Shown: piece by piece, positions 36,633 through 46,100 of the stretch
Position numbering within the stretch: the first letter of the stretch is position 1
How the letters are laid out: every line of letters starts with the position of its first letter
Source of the DNA: Xanthomarina gelatinilytica
Lineage (GTDB): Bacteria > Bacteroidota > Bacteroidia > Flavobacteriales > Flavobacteriaceae
DNA: 64,000 nt
Direction: 5' to 3'
Assembly: GCF_000348685.1 (NCBI RefSeq)
Contig: NZ_ANLA01000016.1
Span: 60,758-124,757 of the forward strand
Position numbers and translations under genes: made by a program
The notes under the pieces: model-generated
What the model was told of the DNA's origin: nothing
Database searches by the model: none
What the model saw: the letters and a program-made list of their open reading frames with translations, nothing else

Positions 36633-37171
36633 AAGAAGCGATACAAAGAGCCAAACAAAACGACCAAAAAGCCTTTAATTTTCTGTTGGATCAATATTGG
36701 GATTATGTATATGGCTTTCAACTGAAACGCATTGAAAATGAAAACGATGCAGAAGACATAACCATTCAAACCTTTTCCAAAGCGTTTGATAAAATTGCCA
36801 TGTTTGATGAAAAATATGCTTTTAAAACTTGGCTTGTAACCATTTCCAGGAACATTCATATTGATTTACTGCGAAAAGAAAAAAGACAACCTTCAAACAC
36901 CATTTCCAATGATAGTGAAGATTCCTATTACGAAATTTTAGACGAATCTCCTTCAGCTGAAGACAAATTGATCACTGAACAAAATTTAGCCAAATTATTA
37001 CGCGACATTAAAAAATTAAAACCACATTATCAGGAAATAATCAACCTTAGGTACTTTCAGGAATTGAGTTACAAAGAAATTTCCGAAGAACTTAACGAAC
37101 CCATTAACAACATAAAGGTTAAACTATTGCGTGCTAAAAAACTGCTGGCCGAAATAATTAAAAACAAATAA
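36623..37171 (+). CDS. ECF-type sigma factor
   Basis: Region 2 is visible as FLLDQYWDYVYGFQLKRIEN, DAEDITIQTFSKAFDKIAMF and FKTWLVTISRNIHIDLLRKE; region 4 as LKPHYQEIINLRYFQELSYK and INNIKVKLLRAKKLLAEII. It begins with a TTG codon located inside the last codons of the glycosyltransferase gene, so translation is coupled. No anti-sigma gene follows; lipA comes next after about 100 nt with its own promoter boxes. Its control is unknown, and the small Cys protein upstream could play a part. Confidence 0.94.
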   Translation: MEIKEAIQRAKQNDQKAFNFLLDQYWDYVYGFQLKRIENENDAEDITIQTFSKAFDKIAMFDEKYAFKTWLVTISRNIHIDLLRKEKRQPSNTISNDSEDSYYEILDESPSAEDKLITEQNLAKLLRDIKKLKPHYQEIINLRYFQELSYKEISEELNEPINNIKVKLLRAKKLLAEIIKNK

Positions 37172-37240
37172 GTTTTAACAGCATTCATCCTGCTTTTTTA
37201 AGTTTTCCAATTTTAACAGACCTAAGTTATAGTTCCACCA

Positions 37241-37256
37241 TACTTTTGTATCTTTG
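37241..37256 (+). promoter_or_regulatory. Two adjoining -7 boxes of lipA (TACTTTTG, TATCTTTG)
   Basis: Two TAnnTTTG matches lie back to back (37241-37248 and 37249-37256), the second ending 21 nt before the lipA ATG. They could be alternative promoters. Confidence 0.5.
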
Positions 37257-37277
37257 TGCCTTTAAAATAGCTTTTAA

Positions 37278-38156
37278 ATGAACACAGAAACAGCTTCAAA
37301 TATATTACCTGCAAGGGAAGCCAAACCAAAATGGCTACGTGTTAAGTTACCTACCGGAAAAAAATATACCGATCTTCGTGGCCTGGTGGACAAATATAAA
37401 TTAAACACCATTTGTACTTCTGGAAGCTGCCCTAATATGGGAGAGTGTTGGGGAGAAGGGACTGCCACCTTCATGATTTTAGGGAATATTTGTACGCGCT
37501 CTTGTGGTTTTTGTGGTGTACAAACAGGAAGACCCGAAACTTTGGATTGGGATGAACCTGAAAAAGTGGCTCGCTCTATAAAACTCATGAAAATAAAACA
37601 TGCCGTATTGACCAGTGTGGATAGGGATGATTTGAAAGATATGGGAAGTATTATGTGGGCAGAAACCGTAAAAGCTGTTCGGAGAATGAATCCAGAAACC
37701 ACCTTAGAAACCTTAATTCCGGATTTTCAAGGCATAGAACAACATTTAGACAGGATCATAGACGTAGCTCCTGAAGTGGTATCCCATAACATAGAAACAG
37801 TAAGGCGCTTAACCAGAGAGGTTAGGATCCAAGCAAAATACGATAGAAGCTTAGGTGTTTTAAAATATTTAAAAGTACAGGGACAACGAAGAACCAAATC
37901 TGGTATCATGCTTGGTCTTGGAGAAACCCGAGAAGAAGTTATAGAAACCCTTTACGACCTTAAAGCCCAAGACGTGGACGTGGTAACCATAGGCCAATAT
38001 TTACAACCTAGCAAAAAACATCTGCCTGTAAAACAGTTTATTTTACCAGCTCAGTTTGAAGAGTATAAGCAAATTGGATTGGAATTGGGTTTCAGACATG
38101 TGGAAAGCAGTGCCTTGGTTCGTTCTTCTTATAAAGCTCAAAAACACATAAATTAA
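37278..38156 (+). CDS. lipA: Lipoyl synthase LipA
   Basis: This radical-SAM enzyme inserts two sulphurs into octanoyl groups on lipoyl domains, such as those of 2-oxoacid dehydrogenases and GcvH. The auxiliary [4Fe-4S] ligands are in [12 protein letters not shown] (C46, C51, C57), and the radical-SAM motif is CTRSCGFC (C72, C76, C79). The C-terminal RSSY (sulphur-donor cluster ligand serine) is present in [11 protein letters not shown]. The length of 292 is usual. Its stop overlaps the gap start by one base (TAATG), so the genes are coupled. Confidence 0.98.
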   Translation: MNTETASNILPAREAKPKWLRVKLPTGKKYTDLRGLVDKYKLNTICTSGSCPNMGECWGEGTATFMILGNICTRSCGFCGVQTGRPETLDWDEPEKVARSIKLMKIKHAVLTSVDRDDLKDMGSIMWAETVKAVRRMNPETTLETLIPDFQGIEQHLDRIIDVAPEVVSHNIETVRRLTREVRIQAKYDRSLGVLKYLKVQGQRRTKSGIMLGLGETREEVIETLYDLKAQDVDVVTIGQYLQPSKKHLPVKQFILPAQFEEYKQIGLELGFRHVESSALVRSSYKAQKHIN

Positions 38157-39154
38157 TGATTCATGTTGCTATAAACGGTTTTGGACGCATTGGAAGACGC
38201 GTTTTCAGATTATTGCAAGACAACAAACACATTCAAGTGGTAGCTGTAAACGATTTAGCAGATACCAAAACCCTAAGCCATTTATTAAAATACGATAGCA
38301 TACACGGCATTTTTAAAGAAAAGGTTACTTTTGACGACTCCCATGTATTTGTGAACGATAAAAAAATTCCTTTTTCAAAAGCCAATCATCCTAAAGAGAT
38401 AAACTGGAAACCCTATCAAGTGGATTTTGTTATAGAAGCTACTGGAAAATTTAAAACCAAAGAAGCTCTTGAACACCATATTTTAAATGGAGCCCAAAAA
38501 GTAATTTTAAGTGTTCCTCCCTTGGAAGACGATATAAAAACCATTGTTTTGGGTGTCAACAATCATATTTTAACTGGCGAAGAAACCATAGTTTCCAATG
38601 CCTCATGCACAACCAACAATGCAGCACCAATGATTGATGTTGTAAACAAACTGTGTGGCGTAAAACAAGCATACATTACTACGGTTCACTCATACACCTC
38701 CGACCAAAGTTTGCACGACCAACCACACAAAGACCTACGTCGCGCCAGAGCAGCTGGACAATCCATTGTTCCTACAACCACTGGAGCTGCCAAAGCTTTA
38801 ACAAAGGTGTTTCCAGAACTCTCCAATGTTATTGGAGGTTGTGGCATTAGGGTTCCTGTAGCTAATGGTTCCTTAACAGATATTACTTTTAATGTGGAAA
38901 AAACCGTAAGTATTGAAGATATCAACCAAGCGTTTAAATATGCTGCCGAACATGATTACAAAAACATCTTGGAATACACCGAAGACCCAATTGTTTCAAT
39001 AGATATTGTAGGAAATACACACTCTTGTATTTTCGATTCACAAATGACTTCCGTTATAGGAAACATGGTGAAAATTATTGGTTGGTACGACAATGAAACC
39101 GGTTATTCCAGCAGAATAATTGATTTAATTTGCAATTTGCCGATAAAAAAGTAA
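38156..39154 (+). CDS. gap: Glyceraldehyde-3-phosphate dehydrogenase
   Basis: This glycolytic enzyme oxidises glyceraldehyde-3-phosphate with phosphate and NAD. The NAD-binding motif INGFGRIGRRVFR is at the start, and an Asp after VAVN (D33) suggests NAD rather than NADP use. The catalytic Cys151 is in SNASCTTNNAAP and His178 in TVHSYTSDQ. TTTGAAKAL and NGSLTD are also typical, and the length of 332 is standard. It overlaps lipA by one base, an unusual partner, so it may be a second gap copy or simply transcribed together. Confidence 0.97.
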   Translation: MIHVAINGFGRIGRRVFRLLQDNKHIQVVAVNDLADTKTLSHLLKYDSIHGIFKEKVTFDDSHVFVNDKKIPFSKANHPKEINWKPYQVDFVIEATGKFKTKEALEHHILNGAQKVILSVPPLEDDIKTIVLGVNNHILTGEETIVSNASCTTNNAAPMIDVVNKLCGVKQAYITTVHSYTSDQSLHDQPHKDLRRARAAGQSIVPTTTGAAKALTKVFPELSNVIGGCGIRVPVANGSLTDITFNVEKTVSIEDINQAFKYAAEHDYKNILEYTEDPIVSIDIVGNTHSCIFDSQMTSVIGNMVKIIGWYDNETGYSSRIIDLICNLPIKK

Positions 39155-39173
39155 CTTTTATCGAATAAATATT

Positions 39174-39181
39174 TATATTTG
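39174..39181 (+). promoter_or_regulatory. -7 box (TATATTTG) of the hybrid kinase gene
   Basis: A TAnnTTTG match that ends 22 nt before the ATG at 39204. Confidence 0.45.
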
Positions 39182-39203
39182 TTTTTTACTAGTTAACTAA
39201 AAA

Positions 39204-41429
39204 ATGTCCCGATTCAACAATTACATATGTGCTATTATACTGTTGTTGAGCTTTAGTGCTTTATCTCAAACAACTTTTGAAGAAGATGAAGAAACTATTC
39301 AAAACACTATTGATGCCCGAATAAATCAAGCACAAAAAGACATAGAAAAGAATGCCTATTTTGAAGCTCAGGAAAAATATGACCAAGCTTTGGAACTTGC
39401 CATTAAAATAGACAACCAAAAAAGCATAGGCATTATCTATTCCAAAATAGGAAAACTTCAGTACATTATTGAAGAACCTGACGAGGCCATTAAGTCCCTA
39501 ATTAAAGCCAATGAAGTCCAACGTTTTGCAAAAGACGACGTGAACCTTGCCGAAACTTATAAAACCTTAGGCAATGTTTACACCAGTAAAAAACAATACC
39601 AACAAGCTTTAGATTACTATAAATCTGCCAAAACCCTTTTTGAACAAGAAGGCCTGGATAATTTTGTGGCTGAAGTCCTTTTAAATGAAGGTATTACATA
39701 TATAAATTTAAAAAAATACAATGAGGCCAAAACGCATCTCTTAAAATCCATTTCAGTTGCCAAAAGATTCGATTTGGATAAAATTTTAAGTAGTGCGAAA
39801 ATTAACTTAGGGACAGTCCTAATTAATCTAGGTGAAACTGAAGATGCATTGGTCCAAGCCAATGAAGGATTGAAAATGGCCAAATCCAATCATTTCAACA
39901 ATGTATTGAATGATGGATATCTTATTTTAAGCGATCTAAACCAAGAAATTGGAAATTACAAACTTGCAAACCAGTATTTAAAAAAGCATATCAAGTTAAA
40001 CGATTCCCTGTTGTCCATAAAAAGAAGCAGTCTCTCTCAAGAAAAGAGAATGCAATTGCTTATTGACAACCAAACAGAATACCAAAAAAAGCAATTGGCT
40101 GATTTAGAAGAACAAAAAGCAGCCAATAACTTAAATAAATTAACTACCATTTTAAGTATTGCGTTAATTACCATCTTATCCCTTTTAACCTTATCGCTAT
40201 ATAAAAACAACAACATAAGGCTGAAAACAAATAACATGCTGCATAAAAAAAACGCAGAGTTAATTGTTTCCAAAGAAAAGGCAGAGCTTGCCTCTAAAAC
40301 CAAAGCAAACTTTTTATCTACTGTAACTCATGAGCTAAGAACCCCTTTGTATGCTGTTACAGGCTTAACAAACATGCTTTTGGAAGAAGATCCAAAACCT
40401 AACCAAATACAGCATTTAAAATCACTTAAATTTTCAGGGGATTACCTTCTAACCTTTATCAACGACATCCTTCAAATCAATAAAATTGAAGCCAACAAGG
40501 TAGATATCGAGCCAGAAGCCTTCAATCTTAAAAAGAAAATGACCAATATTATTGCAGCTTTAAACAACTCTGCAACAGATAATAATGTTAAAATTCATTT
40601 TGAATACGATAACAATTTACCTGAAAACTTTATTGCAGATCAAATTAAAATTTCACAAATTTTAATCAATTTAATAGGAAACGCCATCAAGTTCACCAAA
40701 GATGGGGATATTTGGGTAAGAGCCATTAAGGTAAGTGAAAAAGACGAACTTTACAGTGTGAGATTTGAAATTGAAGACAACGGAATTGGTATCAGTGAAG
40801 AAAAACAAAATCAACTATTTGAAAGTTTCTCGCAAGGCTCCATTCAAATTAACAGAAAATATGGTGGAACAGGGTTAGGTCTTTCCATTGTTAAAGGATT
40901 GATTCAAATCCTTAAAGGAACCATTTCACTAAAAAGTGAACTTGGCAAGGGTTCAAAATTCATGTTTGAACTCCCATTAAAATATTCTGAAAAAGTAGAA
41001 ACCGAAGAGGTCGTAAATTACTTTAATGACATTAGTGAAATAGATTTAAAAAACATAAACATTTTAGTTGTTGAGGACAACAAGATCAACCAAATGATTA
41101 CCAAAAAAATCCTCAACAAAATGAAATTGAACTGCGATGTTATAGACAATGGTGAAGATGCCGTTAACATGGTTAAAGACAAAAATTACCATGTGGTTTT
41201 AATGGATATTCACATGCCTGGAATAAGTGGTTTGGAAGCCACCAGACTTATTAGAACCTTTAACAAGGACATTACCATTTTTGCCCTTACAGCCGTGACC
41301 CTAGAAGACAAAATGCACGAATTTGATGAAGCTGGATTTGACGACATTATTTCCAAGCCGTTCAAACAAGAAGACTTCGAAAAGAAATTATACGAAGCAT
41401 TAATTCAACAAGATTCTGAAACCGTTTAG
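39204..41429 (+). CDS. TPR-containing hybrid sensor histidine kinase/response regulator
   Basis: A signal peptide (1-21) leads to a periplasmic array of TPR units (about 45-270), then one membrane helix (LTTILSIALITILSLLTLSL, about 311-331). The cytoplasmic part has a HisKA domain with His376 in TVTHELRTPLYAV, a HATPase domain (ILINLIGNAIKFTKDG, DNGIGISEEK, GGTGLGLSIVKGL), and a C-terminal receiver with phospho-acceptor Asp668 in VLMDIHMPGISG. No output domain or HPt follows, so phosphate may pass to another protein. The last 4 nt overlap the convergent lpxK. Confidence 0.95.
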   Translation: MSRFNNYICAIILLLSFSALSQTTFEEDEETIQNTIDARINQAQKDIEKNAYFEAQEKYDQALELAIKIDNQKSIGIIYSKIGKLQYIIEEPDEAIKSLIKANEVQRFAKDDVNLAETYKTLGNVYTSKKQYQQALDYYKSAKTLFEQEGLDNFVAEVLLNEGITYINLKKYNEAKTHLLKSISVAKRFDLDKILSSAKINLGTVLINLGETEDALVQANEGLKMAKSNHFNNVLNDGYLILSDLNQEIGNYKLANQYLKKHIKLNDSLLSIKRSSLSQEKRMQLLIDNQTEYQKKQLADLEEQKAANNLNKLTTILSIALITILSLLTLSLYKNNNIRLKTNNMLHKKNAELIVSKEKAELASKTKANFLSTVTHELRTPLYAVTGLTNMLLEEDPKPNQIQHLKSLKFSGDYLLTFINDILQINKIEANKVDIEPEAFNLKKKMTNIIAALNNSATDNNVKIHFEYDNNLPENFIADQIKISQILINLIGNAIKFTKDGDIWVRAIKVSEKDELYSVRFEIEDNGIGISEEKQNQLFESFSQGSIQINRKYGGTGLGLSIVKGLIQILKGTISLKSELGKGSKFMFELPLKYSEKVETEEVVNYFNDISEIDLKNINILVVEDNKINQMITKKILNKMKLNCDVIDNGEDAVNMVKDKNYHVVLMDIHMPGISGLEATRLIRTFNKDITIFALTAVTLEDKMHEFDEAGFDDIISKPFKQEDFEKKLYEALIQQDSETV

Positions 41430-42430
41430 GAATTTACAAACCCTAAAACTGCCTTGTTGAACAGATCTGGAGCATCCAAAGACACTTCAATAGGAAGATA
41501 AAATAATTTATCCTTTAAGGTAATTTGGTCCTTCAATCGCATGTAGTCCTTTTCTGTTGTTAAAATACAGTCCAATGTTGCCAATTGAGCAATTTCTTTT
41601 TCCGTGAAAATATGATGGTCTTCAAATTTTAAATGACGAAACTCCAATTGGCTTTTTTTTAAAAATGCCAACAAAGGCTTTGGCTTGGCAATCCCAGTGA
41701 CCAAAGTAAAAGCTTTTAAGTCTTTAAGCGCCATGCTTTTTTCAGCAGAATAAACAACCTTGGAATAATTGATTCTACTAAAAAACACCAATTGATTGGG
41801 TAAGGGTTGTAAGCTGTTTTTAATCTGCTCTTTCTCAAGTTCGGTAAGTGTATCTGGACACTTGGTCACTATAATTACATGTGCTCGCTTGGCTCCACTT
41901 TTTGGTTCCCTTAAATCGCCTGTTGGCAATACAAGATCCTTACTATATAACTGATTGTATGATGTAAGAAGAATATTAAATCCTGCTTGTACCTTTCTAT
42001 GCTGAAAGGCATCATCCAACAAAATCACATCAGGCTTGTTGCTTAAAGCACGTAATTGTTCAATTCCAGCTTGTCTATTGGCATCTACAGCCACCAAAAC
42101 ATCTTTTCCAAATTTATTGTAAAACTGAAAAGGTTCATCTCCAAGTGTTTTAGCCGAATCTTGAGCATTCGCCAATTGAAAACCTTGGGTTTGCCGTTTA
42201 TAACCTCTGCTTAAGGTAGCCAATTTGTAATGATCTTTCAACAGTCTAATCAAATACTCGATCATTGGCGATTTACCAGTACCTCCAACACTTAAATTAC
42301 CAACACAAATCACCGGAAAGCTGTAAGACGTGCTCTTTTTAAGATTTGAATCGTACAATTTGTTTCTGGTCCAAGTTACTAAAAAGTAAATTGGCACTAT
42401 GGGAAACAAGATGTATCGTAAGAATTTCAT
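41426..42430 (-). CDS. lpxK: Tetraacyldisaccharide 4'-kinase LpxK
   Basis: LpxK phosphorylates the 4' position of the lipid A disaccharide at the inner membrane. The N-terminal helix LFPIVPIYFLVTWTRNKLY anchors it; the P-loop is VGNLSVGGTGKSPMIEYL, and other family markers are TLSRGYKRQT, LGDEPFQFYNKF and LLDDAFQHRKV. A C-terminal TEKDYMRLKD also fits. The length of 334 is normal. It confirms that the organism makes lipid A. It lies alone between a convergent kinase and a divergent Nif3-like gene. Confidence 0.97.
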   Translation of the reverse strand: MKFLRYILFPIVPIYFLVTWTRNKLYDSNLKKSTSYSFPVICVGNLSVGGTGKSPMIEYLIRLLKDHYKLATLSRGYKRQTQGFQLANAQDSAKTLGDEPFQFYNKFGKDVLVAVDANRQAGIEQLRALSNKPDVILLDDAFQHRKVQAGFNILLTSYNQLYSKDLVLPTGDLREPKSGAKRAHVIIVTKCPDTLTELEKEQIKNSLQPLPNQLVFFSRINYSKVVYSAEKSMALKDLKAFTLVTGIAKPKPLLAFLKKSQLEFRHLKFEDHHIFTEKEIAQLATLDCILTTEKDYMRLKDQITLKDKLFYLPIEVSLDAPDLFNKAVLGFVNS

Positions 42431-42450
42431 GAAAGCGAATTTAAAAATTT

Positions 42451-42458
42451 TATCTTTG
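42451..42458 (+). promoter_or_regulatory. -7 box (TATCTTTG) of the Nif3-like gene
   Basis: A TAnnTTTG match that ends 24 nt before the ATG at 42483. Confidence 0.5.
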
Positions 42459-42482
42459 TTTGAAACTTAATAACACAAAATT

Positions 42483-43577
42483 ATGATAGTTCAAGATGTC
42501 ATAAATCATTTGGAAGCCCTTTCTCCCTTAGCTTACGCTGAAGATTTTGATAATGTGGGTCTTTTGGTAGGAGATAAAAATGCCAAACTTTCAGGTGTTT
42601 TGGTTACATTGGACACTCTGGAAACAGTAGTTGACGAAGCCATTGAGACCAATTGCAACCTGATCGTGAGTTTTCATCCAATTATTTTTAAAGGCTTAAA
42701 GACGCTAACCGGAAACACCTATGTGGAACGTGTGGTTATTAAAGCCATTCAACACAACATTGCCATTTTTTCCATACATACGGCTTTGGACAATTCTGTA
42801 TTGGGAGTGAATAATATGATTTGCGATAAATTAGGCTTAATCAACCGACAGATATTGATCCCTCAAGCCCAAACCATAAAAAAACTCATCACCTTTGTCC
42901 CAAAAAATGAAGCAGACACTTTACGAAATGCCCTATTTGAAGCTGGAGCAGGAAGCATTGGCAATTATAACAATTGCAGTTTCAATACCGAAGGCATTGG
43001 TACTTACAAAGGTAATGAAGCCTCCAATCCCACTCTTGGAAAAAAAGGGGAAATACATTTTGAAAACGAAACGCAAATAGCTGTAACATTTCCAAGACAT
43101 TTGGAATCCAACATCCTAAACGCCCTTTTTAAAACCCATTCTTACGAAGAAGTGGCTTACGAGGTTACCACCTTAGAAAACAAAAACCAGCAAATTGGTA
43201 TGGGAATGATTGGAGAACTGGAACAAGAAATGTCTGAAACGGATTTTTTAAACACGTTAAAAACCAATATGAAAACCGAAACCATTAGGCATTCCGGTTT
43301 ATTGCAAAAAAACATCAAAAAAGTCGCAGTTTTGGGAGGCTCTGGGAGTTTTGCCATTCACGCTGCAAAAGCTGCCCAAGCAGATGTTTTTGTAACGGCA
43401 GATTTAAAGTACCATGACTTTTTTACAGCTGAAAACCAGATTGTTTTGGCTGATATAGGTCATTATGAAAGCGAACAGTTCACAAAAAACCTTTTAGTTG
43501 CATATCTTACAAAAAAAATTACTAATTTTGCAATCGTTTTATCAAAGACAAACACCAATCCTGTTAAGTATTTTTAA
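42483..43577 (+). CDS. Nif3-like dinuclear metal-centre protein (YbgI/DUF34 type)
   Basis: Metal-binding motifs are at both ends: LIVSFHPIIFKGLK and FSIHTALDNS near the N-terminus, and KYHDFFTAENQIVLADIGHY near the C-terminus. The middle third is the NIF3 insertion domain, seen in 360-370-residue versions, with ETIKKL-like ATIKKLITFVPK. These toroidal hexamers bind two metal ions; GTP cyclohydrolase-type roles have been claimed but the function is unsettled. The next gene, the zinc-ribbon-fold coiled-coil protein, starts after 3 nt and is its usual neighbour in Flavobacteriaceae. Confidence 0.93.
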   Translation: MIVQDVINHLEALSPLAYAEDFDNVGLLVGDKNAKLSGVLVTLDTLETVVDEAIETNCNLIVSFHPIIFKGLKTLTGNTYVERVVIKAIQHNIAIFSIHTALDNSVLGVNNMICDKLGLINRQILIPQAQTIKKLITFVPKNEADTLRNALFEAGAGSIGNYNNCSFNTEGIGTYKGNEASNPTLGKKGEIHFENETQIAVTFPRHLESNILNALFKTHSYEEVAYEVTTLENKNQQIGMGMIGELEQEMSETDFLNTLKTNMKTETIRHSGLLQKNIKKVAVLGGSGSFAIHAAKAAQADVFVTADLKYHDFFTAENQIVLADIGHYESEQFTKNLLVAYLTKKITNFAIVLSKTNTNPVKYF

Positions 43578-43580
43578 ACT

Positions 43581-44360
43581 ATGGCAAAAAAGAAAGAAGC
43601 AACTGTAGAAGAGCGTTTAAGAGATTTATACGACTTGCAGCTAATCGATTCTCGCATCGATGAAATTAGAAATGTTCGTGGAGAACTTCCTTTAGAAGTA
43701 CGTGATTTAGAAGATGAAGTTGCTGGACTAAACACCAGATTAGAAAAACTGGAGTCTAGTTTAGAATCTATAGATAACCAAATTAGCGACAAAAAGAATC
43801 AAATTGAAGAGTCTAAAGCGTTAATAAAAAAATACAGCGAGCAACAAAAAAACGTTAGAAATAACAGAGAGTACAATTCCATTACCAAAGAAATTGAGTT
43901 TCAGGAATTGGAAATAGAACTTGCTGAAAAACACATCAAGGAATTTAAGGTTCAAATTGAGCAGAAAAAATTGGTTATTTCTGAAACCAAAGAGCGTTTA
44001 AAAGCACGTCAAACACACTTAAAGCACAAAAAAAGCGAATTGGATGCCATATTAGCTGAAACCGAAAAAGAAGAAGCTGCTTTAATTAAAAAATCTGAGG
44101 AATACAGAGCCAGTATAGAAGAACGCTTGGTAAAAGCCTATACACGCATTAGAACCAATGTTAAAAACGGTCTTGCAGTAGTGGCCATTGAAAGAGGTGC
44201 CTCTGGAGGATCTTTCTTTACCATTCCACCACAAGTGCAAATGGAAATTGCTTCCCGTAAAAAAATAATTACAGATGAGCATAGTGGACGTATTCTAGTA
44301 GATGCAGCCCTTGCAGAAGAAGAAAAAGAAAAAATGAGCAAGTTGTTTTCTAAACTATAA
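43581..44360 (+). CDS. CT398-like coiled-coil protein with cysteine-free zinc-ribbon domain
   Basis: Residues ~10-180 form a long coiled coil (LEDEVAGLNTRLEKLESSLE, ITKEIEFQELEIELAEKHIK). The C-terminal domain has the outline of the zf-RING_7 / C4 ribbon (FFTIPPQVQMEIASRKKIIT, then EHSGRILVD), but the four Cys positions are filled by other residues (GASGGSF, TDEHSGR). So the fold is probably kept without zinc. The protein family is linked with YbgI/Nif3 neighbours and has no settled role. The gap to the Nif3 gene is 3 nt, and a strong terminator follows. Confidence 0.9.
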   Translation: MAKKKEATVEERLRDLYDLQLIDSRIDEIRNVRGELPLEVRDLEDEVAGLNTRLEKLESSLESIDNQISDKKNQIEESKALIKKYSEQQKNVRNNREYNSITKEIEFQELEIELAEKHIKEFKVQIEQKKLVISETKERLKARQTHLKHKKSELDAILAETEKEEAALIKKSEEYRASIEERLVKAYTRIRTNVKNGLAVVAIERGASGGSFFTIPPQVQMEIASRKKIITDEHSGRILVDAALAEEEKEKMSKLFSKL

Positions 44361-44379
44361 TCATTTTAAAAATACATTT

Positions 44380-44414
44380 AAAGCCTTCATACATTCATAT
44401 GAAGGCTTTTTTTT
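44380..44414 (+). terminator. Terminator of the Nif3/CT398 operon
   Basis: An 11-bp stem (44380-44390 with 44399-44409) is followed by a T-run to 44414. Confidence 0.9.
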
Positions 44415-44479
44415 GTGCTTTTTTTTTTAAACACGTTAAGGTTTTAAAACCTGTTCCGACCAAATTGTAAAACAAAACC

Positions 44480-45148
44480 ATGTTACACTTAAAATCCATG
44501 TTGTCCACCTTTTTAATCGTGTTGTTTTTTAGCTGCAACAATATGGCACAACAAAACCAAGAACAAGATGCCATACGCCATGCAACACCAATTGAAGTTC
44601 CTCTGCAAAACGGCAAAGCCCGAGCCTATTTTGCCAGTGGTTGCTTTTGGTGTGTGGAAGCTATTTACGAAAGTGTAAAAGGTGTGGACGAGGTCATTTC
44701 CGGTTATGCTGGTGGTCATACCAAAAACCCAACCTATGCATCCAGCAATACAGGAAAAACAGGTCATGCTGAAGCAGTGGAAGTTATTTACAATCCAGAT
44801 GTGGTTAGTTTTTCAACCTTGGTAGATGTCTATTTTGGTTCTCAAAATCCTACACAGGTCAATGGACAAGGTCCAGATAAAGGCTCCCAATATCGTTCCA
44901 TTATTTTTTATCAGAACGACGAACAAAAACACATTATAGAAACTAAAAAATCGGCTTTGTCTAAAAAACTAAATGCCAACATTGCTGCTGAAGTATATCC
45001 TTTCACTAAATTTTGGAAAGCTGAAGATTACCACCAGAACTATGAAAAACGGCATCCTGAAGATCCATATGTGCAAAATGTGTCCATACCAAGACTCAAT
45101 AGATTTAAAGCAAAGTTCCCAGAATTATTGAAGGACGCTAAAAACTAA
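44480..45148 (+). CDS. msrA: Peptide-methionine (S)-S-oxide reductase MsrA, lipoprotein form
   Basis: MsrA repairs methionine-S-sulphoxide in proteins. The active-site motif GCFWCVEA is at about 54-61 with Cys55 as the nucleophile, and SGYAGG, NPTYASSNTGKTGHAEAV and YFGSQNPTQVNGQGPDKGSQ follow. The N-terminus (MLSTFLIVLFFSCNN) has a lipobox with Cys19, so it probably works on the periplasmic side of an envelope membrane. No MsrB is fused or adjacent. A C-terminal resolving Cys is not evident, so Cys58 within the CxxC may take that role. Confidence 0.95.
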   Translation: MLHLKSMLSTFLIVLFFSCNNMAQQNQEQDAIRHATPIEVPLQNGKARAYFASGCFWCVEAIYESVKGVDEVISGYAGGHTKNPTYASSNTGKTGHAEAVEVIYNPDVVSFSTLVDVYFGSQNPTQVNGQGPDKGSQYRSIIFYQNDEQKHIIETKKSALSKKLNANIAAEVYPFTKFWKAEDYHQNYEKRHPEDPYVQNVSIPRLNRFKAKFPELLKDAKN

Positions 45149-45227
45149 CACAATGGCATGTTGTACTTATTGCCCTAACAGTATCTCCCTAAAGATGCTT
45201 CAAAAAAGCTTAACATGAAGCAAGAAA

Positions 45228-46028
45228 TTAAACTTTAGTGGCTTGTATCTCAAAAATCAAAGGGTATAATTTGTCTTTGGTCGTAAACATGTCAGACTCA
45301 TTTTTAACCAAATCTGGCAACACATTATACGGGCTTTCATCGTATTCATTTAAGTAATCAATGTGTAATCCTGCTTCAGTAAGAGCATTAATAACTTCGC
45401 TTAACCCATGGTTCCAACCATATTCCTTACTTATCATTTTAGAGTTTGTATTGGCATAAGTACCTTCATATTCCTCATAAATCACTTCGTCTTGCATGTA
45501 ACCATATTTCATGACAGGAGTTTCCTCTAAATAATCGAACATCCAAACTATGGGATGAAATTCAACCATATAAAACGTGCCTCCTTTTTTTAAGCGTTCG
45601 GCAATCATTTGTCCCCAAGGTCTTAAATCTGGCAACCAACCAATCACGCCATAACTGGTAAAGACAATATTGAATTCTTTTTCAACATATTTAGACGTGT
45701 CCAATACATTACAACATACAAATTGAGCGTTTAATTTCAGCTCTTCATTAAGCGATTTAGCCAAAGCAATACCTGCATCACTTATGTCAATTCCAACACA
45801 GGTAGCCCCCAACCTGCTCCAACTTAATGTATCTTGTCCAAAATGACATTGTAAATGCAACAGACTTTTGTCTTTAACATTTCCAAGGGCTTTTAGTTCG
45901 TATGACATTAAAGACAACTTTCCTTTTTTGAAAGCTTCTAATTGATACATGTCGCTTTTGGAATGGATTTTCACTTTCTCATTCCAGGTGGCTTTGTTAG
46001 TGTTAAAATAAAAATCGTGAATACTCAT
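45228..46028 (-). CDS. Class I SAM-dependent methyltransferase
   Basis: The 266-residue protein shows the Rossmann SAM-binding region KSLLHLQCHFGQDTLSWSRL (motif I, with LQCHFGQD in place of DxGxGxG), GATCVGIDISDAGIALAKSL (acidic loop), and FNIVFTSYGVIGWLPDL. This HFGQDT variant is a recurring subgroup that I cannot link to a substrate. There is no signal peptide. It is convergent with msrA and divergent from the redoxin-like gene, so it is transcribed alone. Confidence 0.9.
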   Translation of the reverse strand: MSIHDFYFNTNKATWNEKVKIHSKSDMYQLEAFKKGKLSLMSYELKALGNVKDKSLLHLQCHFGQDTLSWSRLGATCVGIDISDAGIALAKSLNEELKLNAQFVCCNVLDTSKYVEKEFNIVFTSYGVIGWLPDLRPWGQMIAERLKKGGTFYMVEFHPIVWMFDYLEETPVMKYGYMQDEVIYEEYEGTYANTNSKMISKEYGWNHGLSEVINALTEAGLHIDYLNEYDESPYNVLPDLVKNESDMFTTKDKLYPLIFEIQATKV

Positions 46029-46100
46029 AACCTGTTAATTGAACAACGAAGATATTATTAAATTATTAATATATTAGCGACATAGTTAGAAACAAAACCC

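Noticed and set aside
18521..37171. Three ECF sigma genes as one regulatory island
   Set aside because: They are separated by many housekeeping genes and terminators and belong to different ECF types, so clustering is not convincing.
37274..37702. 142-codon open frame on the minus strand over lipA
   Set aside because: The lipA frame has all its cluster cysteines; the antisense frame has no known pattern and is a shadow.
45153..45218. Tiny + strand frame MACCTYCPNSISLKMLQKSL downstream of msrA
   Set aside because: It has an eye-catching CCTYC but no family, no conservation test and no clear start signal; 22 codons occur often by chance.
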